From the NCBI GenBank assembly GCA_004791255.1, contig SRUQ01000003.1, forward strand, positions 396,623 to 460,622: a DNA stretch of 64,000 nucleotides. The letters run 5' to 3'. Position numbers and translations under genes: made by a program. This DNA is from a bacterium M00.F.Ca.ET.205.01.1.1. Lineage in GTDB: Bacteria; Pseudomonadota; Alphaproteobacteria; Rhizobiales; Rhizobiaceae. Shown one piece after another: positions 52,523 through 61,945 of the stretch; the first letter of the stretch is position 1; each line of letters starts with the position of its first letter. The notes beneath the pieces were generated by a model. The model searched no databases, was not told where the DNA came from, and saw only the letters and a list, made by a program, of their open reading frames with translations.

Positions 52523-53566
52523 TCAGGTCAGGTAATTCAGCAGGCTGAGCTGCTGGAGACGCGCCGTCAACGCGAAAGAGGTTTCGATATGCTGCGTCAG
52601 GTTGGCGACGCGGGTCGCTGCTTCGGCCGGATCGACGGCTTCGAGATCGAGAATGTGCCGCTCGAACAAGTCGATCTGTGTCTTCATGCGGTCGCTGGCG
52701 TCGGACACGCGCTTCTGGACGATACCGGTCTGGGACTGGACCTGGGCGATGCCGCTCAGCGCTTCGCCGACCAGAGTCTGCGAGCGGCCGACGATTGTGT
52801 CCTTCGCCGCCTGGCTGATGTTGCTGGACATCAGGGTCGAGACCATGGCGGCGGCCATGGCGAGCTTCTTGATGCCGTCGCTGTTGGCGCCGGTCGAGGT
52901 CTCGGTGGTTTCGTTGAGCGCGATGCGGCTGACGATCTGCTGGTCGGTCGCATTCGACCAGTTGGTCTGCCAGCCCGAGCCGAGGAACTGCGGCTCGACA
53001 TAGTTGGTGATGAAGTCGTCCATCTGCGCGGCAGTGATGCTGGCTGCGGCCGGATCGGCGGGCGTGAACCCGAATTTGGCGACGAAGGAGGCGTCGAAGG
53101 CGGCCTTGGCGGGCGAGCCGGCGGCCGTGAAGTCGTTGATCGGCTTGACGTCGGTGTTGGTGCCGGCGAACAGGTACTCGCCATTGACGCTGGTGTTGAG
53201 GATCGAGGCGAGCTGCTGCACGGCGTTGGTGCCGGCGGATTGGGTAAGGCTCTGCGAGGAGTCCCCCGACGTGGCGGATGTCAGGCTGGACAGGAAGTTC
53301 TGCGCGACGCTGGAGAGCTGGCCGAGCGAGGTCTGGGTCGACGAAAGCCGGGCGGCGACAAGCGCGTTTGAATCGACGATGACATTGAGCCGGTCGAGAT
53401 CGCGCGAGAAGGTGACGGACTGGGCGGCGCGCCCGCCCAAGGCCAAGCCGACATCGGCGACCTTGCCGGTGGAGGATTCTTTCGTGGCTTTGACGAGGTC
53501 GGCCTGCATGCGCATCTGCTGATAGCGCATGGCGTTCGTAAGGGCCGCGGAAGAGACTGAGGTCAT
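52523..53566 (-). CDS. flgL: Hook-filament junction protein FlgL (HAP3)
   Basis: 347 residues with flagellin-like N- and C-terminal helices (AMRYQQMRMQADLVKA...; VDPAEAATRVANLTQHIETSFALTARLQQLSLLNYL). It forms the second junction ring between hook and filament. Three bases separate it from flgK. Confidence 0.94.
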   Translation of the reverse strand: MTSVSSAALTNAMRYQQMRMQADLVKATKESSTGKVADVGLALGGRAAQSVTFSRDLDRLNVIVDSNALVAARLSSTQTSLGQLSSVAQNFLSSLTSATSGDSSQSLTQSAGTNAVQQLASILNTSVNGEYLFAGTNTDVKPINDFTAAGSPAKAAFDASFVAKFGFTPADPAAASITAAQMDDFITNYVEPQFLGSGWQTNWSNATDQQIVSRIALNETTETSTGANSDGIKKLAMAAAMVSTLMSSNISQAAKDTIVGRSQTLVGEALSGIAQVQSQTGIVQKRVSDASDRMKTQIDLFERHILDLEAVDPAEAATRVANLTQHIETSFALTARLQQLSLLNYLT

Positions 53567-53569
53567 GGC

Positions 53570-55024
53570 TTATCCCACCGCGCTCAACAGCGCCGTCATC
53601 ATGTCGTCAACGGTTTTCATCATCCGGGCCGATGCCTGATAGGTGTGCTCGAGATCGAGCATCAGCGACATCTCCTGGTCGATATTGACGCCGGTCGCGT
53701 TGGACAGCGCTTCGGCGCTGCGCTGCGCCAATGCCTCCTTGGCGTCGGCGGCGGTCGATGCACCCTGGCGCAGACTTTGGAGCCAGCCGATCGAATTGGC
53801 GGCATAGTCGGCAACGCTCGACGTCGCCGAAATCCCGGCGGCAGCGTCGAAGGTCATCGGCTGGTCGAGCCGGTCGCCATAGGCCACCAGAAGGCTCGAA
53901 TAGGAAGCGCCGCCGCTGGTGTTGGCGACATAGGCCGCGCCATTGGCGCCGCCGTCGCGCAACAAGGCCGGATTGCCGCCGGTGCTTGGATCCATCGCCG
54001 CATTGACACTGATCGTGGCGGCAAGGCCGTCGACGAGCGTGCCAGCCGCCGGCACAGCCGGCGCGCCCGACCAAGTGAACAGGCCGGTCGCATTGGGCAT
54101 CGCAGGCGCGGTCTCGGCAAAGGCGGTGATCAGGCCGCGCGCGGTCTCGTCGAGCTGGCTCTGCATGGTCGAGGCGACGTCGTCGCGCAATTGCAGCAGG
54201 CCGGCAATCGTGCCGCTGGCGGTGGTGTTGCCGCCGGTCCCGGCCGAGACCGGCACGTTGTCGATGTAGACGGAATTGCCTGCCGCACCGGCGGCATAGC
54301 CTGTCGACGGCGCGAAGGTCACCGTGCGCGGGATCGTTTCGAATAGCGTCGTGCCGTCGCCCGTGGTGATGACCATGTCATTGTCGCCGCGCGTGAAGGT
54401 CGAGACCGGAACATAGTTCGCGATCTTCTTCAGGAGCGCGTCGCGCTGATCGAGCGCGTCGGACACGTCGGTGCCGGAACGGGTTCCGGAAATCACCGCC
54501 TGGTTGGCATCCTGGAACTGGCTGAGCAGCGAGTTCAGGTCTTTCACCGCCGTGTCGATCTGACTGTCGGTCTGGGCGCGGAAATCCTGAATGGCCCTGG
54601 AGCCTTCATTCAGGGAGCGCACCACCTGCTTGGCCGCGTCGATGACGGTGGAGCCGAGATTCTGGTTGGAGGGCGAGGTGGCGTAGAGCTGCAACTGCTG
54701 CTGGAGGTTGGCGATCGCGGTCGAGGGCGAGAACGCGTTGTCGACGCCATTGACCGAGACATCGAGCTGATCTGTGCCGCTGTAGAGCGCGCTCTGTCCG
54801 CTATAGACCGACAACGCGCCGAGGTTCTGACGAAACAGCAGGTCGTTGGTCACGCGCTGGATATCGACCGAGCGCGCCCCGGGCGCCGTGCTGGTGACGA
54901 GGGCGATGCGGCGCGCGTAGTCCGGATTGGAGGCATCCGATACGTTGCGCGAGACAACGCTGGTCTGCTTGGCGGTGTTCTTAAGCGCAGATTGGGCGAT
55001 GCTCAATGCGGTGGAAAGCGACAT
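53570..55024 (-). CDS. flgK: Hook-filament junction protein FlgK (HAP1)
   Basis: 484 residues. The N-terminus LSIAQSALKNTAKQTSVVSRNVSDASNPDY and the C-terminus EEM-type VNIDQEMSLMLDLEHTYQASARMMKTVDDMM are classic HAP1. The variable middle is Ala/Gly/Thr-rich. 29 bases after flgE. Confidence 0.95.
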   Translation of the reverse strand: MSLSTALSIAQSALKNTAKQTSVVSRNVSDASNPDYARRIALVTSTAPGARSVDIQRVTNDLLFRQNLGALSVYSGQSALYSGTDQLDVSVNGVDNAFSPSTAIANLQQQLQLYATSPSNQNLGSTVIDAAKQVVRSLNEGSRAIQDFRAQTDSQIDTAVKDLNSLLSQFQDANQAVISGTRSGTDVSDALDQRDALLKKIANYVPVSTFTRGDNDMVITTGDGTTLFETIPRTVTFAPSTGYAAGAAGNSVYIDNVPVSAGTGGNTTASGTIAGLLQLRDDVASTMQSQLDETARGLITAFAETAPAMPNATGLFTWSGAPAVPAAGTLVDGLAATISVNAAMDPSTGGNPALLRDGGANGAAYVANTSGGASYSSLLVAYGDRLDQPMTFDAAAGISATSSVADYAANSIGWLQSLRQGASTAADAKEALAQRSAEALSNATGVNIDQEMSLMLDLEHTYQASARMMKTVDDMMTALLSAVG

Positions 55025-55053
55025 GCTGATCTTTCACGGGCGGGCGCCCGGTT

Positions 55054-56310
55054 TTATCTCTTCAGATTGACAAGGACGTCCATCAGATCGGAACCGGTCT
55101 GGAAGACCTTCGAATTGGCGGTGTAGCTGCGCTGCGCCGCGATCATGTTGGTGAGTTCCTCGGCGATATCGACGTTGGAGTTTTCGAGCGCGCCGGAGAT
55201 GATCGAGCCGAGTTTGCCTTCATTGGCGAAGCCGATACGGACCGCGCCGGATTCGGTACCTTGCGCGTAGACGTTGCCGGGAAGAGCCTTGAGCTGGTCG
55301 GGGCTCTGCACGTCGGCCAGCGGAATCTTGTAGAGCGCCTTGGTGGAGCCGTCCTTGTACTGGGCGTAGATGGTGCCGTCCTTGCCGATCTGCACCTTGT
55401 CGATGGTGCTCGGCGCGTTACCGTTGACCTGGGCGTCGGTAACGGTGAAGCCGGCGCCGAGCTGGGTCAGATTCGACAGATCGAGATTCATGGCGGCACC
55501 GTTCGGCACCGTGAACGAGACACTGTTGACAGCGCCGGTGAGCTTGCCGGTGGTGGTATCGAAGGTCAGGTTGGCCGAACCCAGTTGGCCACCTGTATAG
55601 GGGAAGGAGGTGCCGGCCGTGGCCTTCGACTGATCAAAGACCGAGACCTGCCAGGTGCCGGCGCCGGTGTTGGTGAAATAGACGTCGAGCAGCTTCTTGT
55701 TGCCGAGATTGTCGTAGGCGACCATCGAGGACTTCGAGGTGTATTGCGCGGTCGCGCTGTTGGTGGACGGCAGGCTAGCAGCGGCCACCGGGGTCGCGCC
55801 CGCCGGCAGATTGCCGGTGTAGCTGCCTTCGGTGCTCGGCGTGGCGGTCATGCCCTGGTCGGAGATGACGACGGGCACCAGGCCCTCGAAGCCGTTCACC
55901 GTCGCCGCCGGCACGCCATTGTCGTAGCTGTAGGCCATCAGCTGGAAGCCGGCAGCGTTGACCAGCCTGCCCTGCCCATCGGGAACGAAGGCGCCGGCGC
56001 GGGTCAGGAAGGGTGTGCCGCTTGGATCCTGGACGACAAAGAAGCCATCGCCGCTGACGGCGAGGTCGGAGACCGACGTCGTGTATTGCAGCACGCCCGG
56101 ATCGCTGACCGCCTGCCGGATCGTCGTGGTGACGCCACCGGAATTGTAGGCTCCGCCTGTCGACGGCATGACCAGCGTCGAGAACTCGGCGGAGGATCGC
56201 TTGTAGCCGGTGGTGTCGGAGTTGGCGATGTTGTCGGCGACCGTCGAGAGGCGGTTCGCCTGGGCGTTCATGCCGGAAACGCCGGTCCGCATCATTCCGT
56301 AGAGGCTCAT
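55054..56310 (-). CDS. flgE: Flagellar hook protein FlgE
   Basis: 418 residues. N-terminal rod-hook motif MNAQANRLSTVADNIANSDTTGYKRS and the C-terminal EELTNMIAAQRSYTANSKVFQTGSDLM. A D2-type domain lies between. It builds the extracellular hook. The ATG at 56310 is 79 bases after the ftcR stop, room for its own promoter under FtcR. Confidence 0.96.
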   Translation of the reverse strand: MSLYGMMRTGVSGMNAQANRLSTVADNIANSDTTGYKRSSAEFSTLVMPSTGGAYNSGGVTTTIRQAVSDPGVLQYTTSVSDLAVSGDGFFVVQDPSGTPFLTRAGAFVPDGQGRLVNAAGFQLMAYSYDNGVPAATVNGFEGLVPVVISDQGMTATPSTEGSYTGNLPAGATPVAAASLPSTNSATAQYTSKSSMVAYDNLGNKKLLDVYFTNTGAGTWQVSVFDQSKATAGTSFPYTGGQLGSANLTFDTTTGKLTGAVNSVSFTVPNGAAMNLDLSNLTQLGAGFTVTDAQVNGNAPSTIDKVQIGKDGTIYAQYKDGSTKALYKIPLADVQSPDQLKALPGNVYAQGTESGAVRIGFANEGKLGSIISGALENSNVDIAEELTNMIAAQRSYTANSKVFQTGSDLMDVLVNLKR

Positions 56311-56389
56311 CGAAACGTCTCCGCAATATCCATGCCACTGGCGGCGAGGCTACGCGTCCTGTCTTGCGCGAAGCTGGCGCGGCGCCTCA

Positions 56390-57058
56390 TCAGAACACCA
56401 GCCGGTAGCCGAGGAAGCGTTTGGAATCGATCGGGTCGGTGCCCAGCTTCTCGCGCAGCTTCTTGCGCAGCTTGCTGATGTGGCTTTCCACCACGTTCTC
56501 CTCGACCTCTTCGTCGAAGATGCCGTAGATTGCGTTGAACACCTGGGTCTTCGTGACGCGGCGGCCGCGATTGCTCGCCAGATATTCGAGGATGCGGCGC
56601 TCGCGGCGCGGCAACGGCAGCGGCTGGCCGTCGATCTCGGGGTCGCGGCCGTCCATGAAGATGCGCATGGCGCCGATCTCGGTATAGGCGACATCCTCGT
56701 TGGCGCGGCGGCGGATGGCGGTGATGCGGGCCAGGATTTCTCTGATATGGACCGGCTTGCGGATGACGTCGTCGACGCCGCTCTCGAACAACCGCAGCGT
56801 GTTCTCCAGGGAATGCTGTTCGCTGAGCGCAATGACCGGGGCGCCGGTGCGGTCGCGGATCTGGCGTGGAGAGATCGATCCTTCGCGGCAATCGCCGATC
56901 AGGAAGGCGCGGACCGAACGCAGATCGGTATCGGCGGCGGAGCTCACCCACTCGCCGAATTCACTCGACGCGAAGCCGGCGCAGGCGACGCCCTCGCGGT
57001 CAAAAAGTGAATTGTATCCCTCAGTTACGAGCTCTCGCTCGTCAACGATAACGATCAT
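56390..57058 (-). CDS. ftcR: Flagellar transcriptional regulator FtcR (Rem-type)
   Basis: 222-residue OmpR-like orphan response regulator from the ATG at 57058. Residues 1-115 are a divergent receiver (D6/E7; D56 in FLIGDCREG near the usual acceptor position; the Lys in VIRKPVH is kept). Residues about 130-222 are the winged HTH ([41 protein letters not shown]). Brucella FtcR and Sinorhizobium Rem, both in this position next to flgE, activate hook and later genes. No cognate kinase is nearby. Confidence 0.94.
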   Translation of the reverse strand: MIVIVDERELVTEGYNSLFDREGVACAGFASSEFGEWVSSAADTDLRSVRAFLIGDCREGSISPRQIRDRTGAPVIALSEQHSLENTLRLFESGVDDVIRKPVHIREILARITAIRRRANEDVAYTEIGAMRIFMDGRDPEIDGQPLPLPRRERRILEYLASNRGRRVTKTQVFNAIYGIFDEEVEENVVESHISKLRKKLREKLGTDPIDSKRFLGYRLVF

Positions 57059-57278
57059 CGGCCCCGCCTCCGAATCAGCACATCTGCCCCGTGGGAAAAG
57101 GCGTATCCGCTGGCGAGAATCCTGAACAACCGTCATTTCTTGTAGCTATTTTCTTGGGAGTCTGGAATCGCGCCGGTTGCATTAGCGTGCAGCCAGAAAG
57201 GTTTGGCCCCAAGTCTCGGCCAAGTCGAAACGGCAACCCCAAGGGCGGGGACCAGTGCATTAGAAGCCCAGAATGCGC
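57059..57278. promoter_or_regulatory. Presumed ftcR promoter region
   Basis: 220 bases between the transglycosylase stop and ftcR, the longest gap in the flagellar run apart from the insertion. It should hold the ftcR promoter. I tested it by eye for a sigma-54 -24/-12 element and found none at correct spacing. Confidence 0.5.
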
Positions 57279-57866
57279 TTACGGGTTGCAGAAGGCGCGG
57301 GCGTTCGTGGTCCATTTCCCGAAGCCGGTGGCAACCATGTTGGCGATGACGCGGCAGACATAGACCTTCTGCGCCGGGTCATTGTCGGGGCCGGCATGAT
57401 AGCGGGCAACGGCCATCGACCAGGTCTCGTGGCGGGCATGGAGACTGACCAGGAAACGTGCCGCATAGTCGACGTTCTGGCGCGGGTCGAGCATGTCCTC
57501 GACACTGCGGAAATGCGAGCCATGGTAGTGGTGGTTGATCTGCATGCAGCCGAGATCGATCAGTGTCTTGCCCTCGCGTTGGGCGTTCGCGAAGGTGGCA
57601 AGTGCTTCGGCCCGGCTTCTCGGAAAGACTGCTTTTCCCTCTATATTCAATGCGTTGGGCTGAAGGGTGCCCTTCTTGCCGGTTTCGGCCAGGCCGACGG
57701 CATAGAGGATTCCGGCAGGCACGCCGTAGCGGTCGGCGGCGCGCAGGATCTCCGGCTCGCAAGGATTTGTGGCGGCAATGGCGCCGCAGGCAATGCTAGA
57801 TAAACATATCGCCGCCAGCGCGCTCGCGAGAAGGCGAAGCGGTGCGGCTGTGCGCTTGCGCGTCAT
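57279..57866 (-). CDS. Soluble lytic transglycosylase of the flagellar locus
   Basis: 195 residues. Signal peptide about 1-35. SLT fold: EPEILRAADRYGVPAGILYAVGLAETG, with the catalytic Glu in the AETG motif, then LGCMQINHHYHG and AVARYHAGP. It should open the peptidoglycan for the rod, which fits the FlgJ-like protein lacking a muramidase. It overlaps the 3' end of fliK by 71 bases in another frame. Confidence 0.9.
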   Translation of the reverse strand: MTRKRTAAPLRLLASALAAICLSSIACGAIAATNPCEPEILRAADRYGVPAGILYAVGLAETGKKGTLQPNALNIEGKAVFPRSRAEALATFANAQREGKTLIDLGCMQINHHYHGSHFRSVEDMLDPRQNVDYAARFLVSLHARHETWSMAVARYHAGPDNDPAQKVYVCRVIANMVATGFGKWTTNARAFCNP

Positions 57867-59160
57867 CGTGGCTACCCCTTGCGGATTGCTGATCCGATTG
57901 CTGGCCGCCGGCTCCGCCGTTGCCACTACCGGAATTTCCGGGCTGGAAGGATGACTGGTCGCGGCCTGGCGCACCCGGCAAAGAGGCAGTTGCATCCGTG
58001 CGGGTTGTAGCGGGAACTGCCACTGACGGTTGCATGATGGTGACCTTATCGACCTCGAAGCCAAGCCCGCGCAGCGATTTGACAATGGCCTCGCTGTCGG
58101 AGGACAGCCGACGATAGGCATCGTGCGTTTGAGGCTTCAACTCAATCGAAAGTTGTTCCCCGGTGAGGCGAAGATTGGCGGTGACCATGCCGAGCTCGGC
58201 GGGGTGGAGTTCGATCTTCAACACATGTGTCGGAACGGCAACAGGACCCGCCAGTTGAGTGGTCGCGGACGCCGTCGAAAGCGCCTGGCTCGGTCCGCCG
58301 TCGGCAGCTATCGCGCCGATAACGTTGAGGGCCGCCTGGCTCATCGGAGCCTGTATCGGGGCCGGGAAGTTACGCTCGGAAACCACGTCGATGCGGGCTG
58401 CCAACGAAGTCTGTTTGCCCGGTTCGGAGCGCAGCGAGGATTGCACGTCGGCGATGGACTTTGGCTGTGGCGCCGCCTGCTTCGGATCCACGCCCGGCAC
58501 ATCGACCGGCGTCGCTGTGGTCGGCAGGTCGGCGGCCACGATCGCCTGGTCGTGCCGCGATGCGCCGGAGGCGGCACCCCGGGCCTGCTGGCCGTCGAGT
58601 TTCGTCAGAGGCCCGTCGGTGATCGACATCCGCTCGGGCCTCGAAGGCATTTCGAGGTCGTCATGCCCGGCCGTGGACTTCGGCCGGTAGCCCCTGGCGG
58701 ATGCTGCCTGTCCCTCCAGCGCGGAGCCTTCCCCGGTTTCGGCTGCGTCGGCGGACTTGGCCGATGTCGAGAACTGGCGCAGATCATGGAACGCCACCAG
58801 CAGCGGCAACTGGTCCTGGAACGATGGCGCGCCGGCGTCATCCGGGGTCGCCTCACCATCCTTGTCCAGCCCGCTGGCTTCGTCGTCCTTGGCTGCCTTG
58901 GCGACCGCGCTCCTTGCCCTGCCGGCCGGCATCGGCTCGGCCTCGCCCTTCTGTCCGGCAAAGCCGGCGGCAAGCTTGGTCCAGCGCTGGTCGCGCGATC
59001 CGGCTTCGGCCGCCGGCCGCTTTTGCGCGTGGCCGGGGTTCGCTTCGCCGTCCAGCATCTTGCCGAAGCCGGTGTCGTCGTTCTGTCCGGTCGTCGCCGG
59101 CTGATCCGCGGTCGTGCGCGCGGTGAATCCTGGCAGGGCCGGGCCGAGGCTGGGGGTCAT
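57796..59160 (-). CDS. fliK: Flagellar hook-length control protein FliK (MotD)
   Basis: 454 residues. The first 290 are low-complexity, Ala/Asp/Lys-rich and poorly conserved, as normal for the ruler part. The C-terminal Flg_hook domain (about 330-405) shows LKIELHPAELGMVTANLRLTGEQLSIELKPQTHDAYRRL. In Sinorhizobium the orthologue was first called MotD. It overlaps motC by four bases and the transglycosylase gene by 71. Confidence 0.92.
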   Translation of the reverse strand: MTPSLGPALPGFTARTTADQPATTGQNDDTGFGKMLDGEANPGHAQKRPAAEAGSRDQRWTKLAAGFAGQKGEAEPMPAGRARSAVAKAAKDDEASGLDKDGEATPDDAGAPSFQDQLPLLVAFHDLRQFSTSAKSADAAETGEGSALEGQAASARGYRPKSTAGHDDLEMPSRPERMSITDGPLTKLDGQQARGAASGASRHDQAIVAADLPTTATPVDVPGVDPKQAAPQPKSIADVQSSLRSEPGKQTSLAARIDVVSERNFPAPIQAPMSQAALNVIGAIAADGGPSQALSTASATTQLAGPVAVPTHVLKIELHPAELGMVTANLRLTGEQLSIELKPQTHDAYRRLSSDSEAIVKSLRGLGFEVDKVTIMQPSVAVPATTRTDATASLPGAPGRDQSSFQPGNSGSGNGGAGGQQSDQQSARGSHDDAQAHSRTASPSRERAGGDMFI

Positions 59161-60527
59161 TTCGGGGCGGCTCCAAGCATCTGGTCGATCAGGTCGAGCT
59201 GTCGACGGGTTTTCATCATGGCGGCGTCGGTCGGGTCGGAGCCGGCTGGGGCCGCCGGCACTGACGCCGGCACGACCGTCGCCGCCTCGACCGAGGGTGT
59301 GGCGGCCGGTGTGCCCGGCGCATCGGTGGCGGCGCCGCGGGAAGAGGCGGCAGCAGGGGCGGCGGGCTGTTCGGGCATCGCCCCTTCGACCGGCGGCAGC
59401 CCGGTTTCGTCCACGGCCTGCGCGGCGGCGGCCTCCGGTTCGGGCGGCTGCGTCGCCGCCGGCGCAGGAGTGGCGGCAGGTGGGAAGGCGGGCGGCGCAA
59501 CCACCTCGCCGGCGACGGCCTGCGCGGCATCGAGCAGGTCGCGGTCTCCGTCCGACAGCCGGCTGCGGTCGATCTTGCCGAGCTTGGCGCGCACATCCTC
59601 GATGGTGCCGGAGGTCACGGACGACAGGCTGGAGTAGAGCAGGGCGCGCGGGTCGCCCTGATTGGTGTTGCCGTCGCGGCCCTGCTCGGCCCGCGCCGAG
59701 GCAAAGGCCGACAGCTCACTGAGGCCATCGATCGCGGCGCGGCGGGCGATGCGCAGATAGATCACCTTCTCGCGCTCGGGGTCCATCATCGAGGTGATGT
59801 CGGCGAGCTTGTCCTGGCTGATCGACATGTGCAGCGCGATGACGCCGGAGACGAAAGAGTCGGCGAACTGGCTGGCATAGGGCGAATAGAGATAGCGCTC
59901 GACATATTGGGTGGAGGCAATTGCGAAGCGTGCCGCATCGTTCTGTGACGCGGCGATGCCGATGGAGCGCCGCAAAGCCGCTTCCTCGACAAGGGTGCCG
60001 GGACTGAGCAATCTCGCCTCGTCAAGCAGTGCGAGCGCGGCCGCCGGGTCGTCGGTCGCCATCAGCGAGCCCTTGACCAAGGCAAGGAAGGCGCCGAGGT
60101 CGCCGGGTAGCGTCATGGGGTCGATTGGTTTCAAGACTTCGATGGCGCCGGCGGGCCTGCCAACCAGATAATTTATGACGCCCTTGGCGATCGTGAGGTC
60201 CTGGGCATCTACTGATATGGCCCGAGACACCGCCCCTTCGACGGTCACCGGATTGCCGCCGCTCATGCCGTAGACCAGAAGCGCGCGAAAATTCTTGGGA
60301 TCCTTGAAATCCTGCGCGTCGGCCTGGCGCAGGCGCACATCGGTCATCTCCAGCAGCTTGGCCTGCATCGGCAGCGCCGCGCTGTCGCCGGTAGCGATGC
60401 GATCCTGAATGAGCTGCAGCGAACGCACCAGCTGGTACGGCTGCAACGCATCCTGGGCGAAGCCCGCCGCCGGATATCCCAGCAGCAGCAGGCCTATCAA
60501 GCGGCTGGTGAGGGCCGCGCCTTTCAT
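59157..60527 (-). CDS. motC: Periplasmic motility protein MotC
   Basis: 456 residues. Signal peptide 1-24, helical TPR-like body (QPYQLVRSLQLIQDRIATGD; GAIEVLKPIDPM), then a Pro/Ala-rich tail. In Sinorhizobium MotC interacts with MotB and is needed for stable motor function; it is specific to this group. Overlaps motB and fliK by four bases on each side. Confidence 0.93.
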   Translation of the reverse strand: MKGAALTSRLIGLLLLGYPAAGFAQDALQPYQLVRSLQLIQDRIATGDSAALPMQAKLLEMTDVRLRQADAQDFKDPKNFRALLVYGMSGGNPVTVEGAVSRAISVDAQDLTIAKGVINYLVGRPAGAIEVLKPIDPMTLPGDLGAFLALVKGSLMATDDPAAALALLDEARLLSPGTLVEEAALRRSIGIAASQNDAARFAIASTQYVERYLYSPYASQFADSFVSGVIALHMSISQDKLADITSMMDPEREKVIYLRIARRAAIDGLSELSAFASARAEQGRDGNTNQGDPRALLYSSLSSVTSGTIEDVRAKLGKIDRSRLSDGDRDLLDAAQAVAGEVVAPPAFPPAATPAPAATQPPEPEAAAAQAVDETGLPPVEGAMPEQPAAPAAASSRGAATDAPGTPAATPSVEAATVVPASVPAAPAGSDPTDAAMMKTRRQLDLIDQMLGAAPK

Positions 60528-61945
60528 CCGCCGTTCGCCATCAGGATTTCGATGCGGCGGTTCACCGCCGACATTGGATCGGCGGCGTCCTTCGGCTGGC
60601 GGTCGGCGAATCCGGCGACCTCGGTGATGCGGCGTTCGTCGACGCCGCCACGTACGAGCATGTAGTAGGCCGAATGCGCGCGTGCCGTGGACAGGCGCCA
60701 GTTGTCGTAGCTGGCGCTGCGGAATGGCCGTGCATCGGTGTGGCCATTGATGCTGATGGTGCCCTTCTGGCTGTTGACGATGCGGCCGATCTTCTCCATC
60801 GCCAGGACCAGCTCGCGGCTTGGCACAGCCGAGCCGACCTCGAACATGCCGAAGTCGAGCTGGTCGGTGATCGAGATGACGACGCCCTTGTCGGTGGCTT
60901 CGACCGAGACGCCATCGTGCAGCTTGTCACCGGGCTTGAAGGCGGTGGCCAGTTGCTGCTTGACGTCGGCCGCTGCCTTCAGTGCGGCCGCGGTCGGCGC
61001 CATTTCACCGGCGTCGGGCTTGGCGGCTTCCGGGGCGGCGGCTTCGGCCTTGGCGGCATCCGCCACGGGCTTGGCATTCTCAGGCTTGGTGGCTTCCGGG
61101 TTGGTGCCCTCGATTTTGGCGTCCTGGGATTTGGCGTCTTGGGATTTGCCGTCCTGGGAGGCGCCGGCTTTCGCAACCTCTGCCTTGGCCGCCGCTGTGG
61201 CTGCCTTGCCGTCCTTTGCCAAAGGCTCGAGCGGCGCGTCGATGAGGGCTGGCGCCGGCGGCACGGCCTTGACCTTGGCGATCTCCGTCTCGGCGGCCTT
61301 GTCGCCGGGCTTGATCGGATCACCATCGATCTTGGCGCGTTGCGCGCTGGCCTCGGCGCCGGGCGCGGCAACCTGCTGCGACCAGAAATCCGGTTCGAAG
61401 GGATCGCGATAGGATGCGCCGCCGGAAGCGCCCGTTGCGGGGCCGGCGCTCTGCGCGCCGCCGTCGCCCTTCTGGCTGATGTTCTGCATGACGCCGGTGT
61501 CGGTGGCGATTTCCGAAAGCACCGCATAAGGATCGGCGAAGAGATGATCGTCGGATTGTTGCGCTTGCTGCTCCGGCTTCTCCTCCTTGCGGTTGGAGGA
61601 GCCGGCACTGGTGCCATCCTGCCCGCCCTTGGCCGTCGCTCTTTGCGGGTTGTTGCTCGTTGCACCGATCGCATTCGGCCCGTCGCCCAGGTCTTCCAGG
61701 CCCTTGCGGCTCGAATTGCGGTCGACCAGCTTGACCGGGTTGAAGTAGCTGGCGACGGCCGCCTTGGTCTGTTCGTTGGCGGCGTTGATCAGCCACATGA
61801 CCAGGAAGAAACACATCATGGCGGTCATGAAGTCGGCAAAGGCGATCTTCCAGACGCCGCCATGGTGGCCTTCGTCGTGGCCGTCATGATGGCGCTTGAC
61901 GATGATGATCTCGTGCCTGCCATGATCGGCGTCGGCGACGCTCAT
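60524..61945 (-). CDS. motB: Flagellar motor stator protein MotB
   Basis: 473 residues from the ATG at 61945. The cytosolic N-terminus is His/Asp-rich (RHHDGHDEGHHGG). One transmembrane helix carries the proton-site Asp (WKIAFADFMTAMMCFFLVMWLINA). A very long Ala/Lys-rich linker (about 90-330) leads to an OmpA-type peptidoglycan-binding domain (ISINGHTDARPF...NWRLSTARAHSAYYML). motA is not in the window. Confidence 0.95.
   Translation of the reverse strand: MSVADADHGRHEIIIVKRHHDGHDEGHHGGVWKIAFADFMTAMMCFFLVMWLINAANEQTKAAVASYFNPVKLVDRNSSRKGLEDLGDGPNAIGATSNNPQRATAKGGQDGTSAGSSNRKEEKPEQQAQQSDDHLFADPYAVLSEIATDTGVMQNISQKGDGGAQSAGPATGASGGASYRDPFEPDFWSQQVAAPGAEASAQRAKIDGDPIKPGDKAAETEIAKVKAVPPAPALIDAPLEPLAKDGKAATAAAKAEVAKAGASQDGKSQDAKSQDAKIEGTNPEATKPENAKPVADAAKAEAAAPEAAKPDAGEMAPTAAALKAAADVKQQLATAFKPGDKLHDGVSVEATDKGVVISITDQLDFGMFEVGSAVPSRELVLAMEKIGRIVNSQKGTISINGHTDARPFRSASYDNWRLSTARAHSAYYMLVRGGVDERRITEVAGFADRQPKDAADPMSAVNRRIEILMANGG

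Noticed and set aside
57059..57278. Possible sigma-54 promoter upstream of ftcR (TGGCTGCACGCTAATGCA on the minus strand)
   Set aside because: The GG and GC dinucleotides are two bases too far apart for a -24/-12 element.
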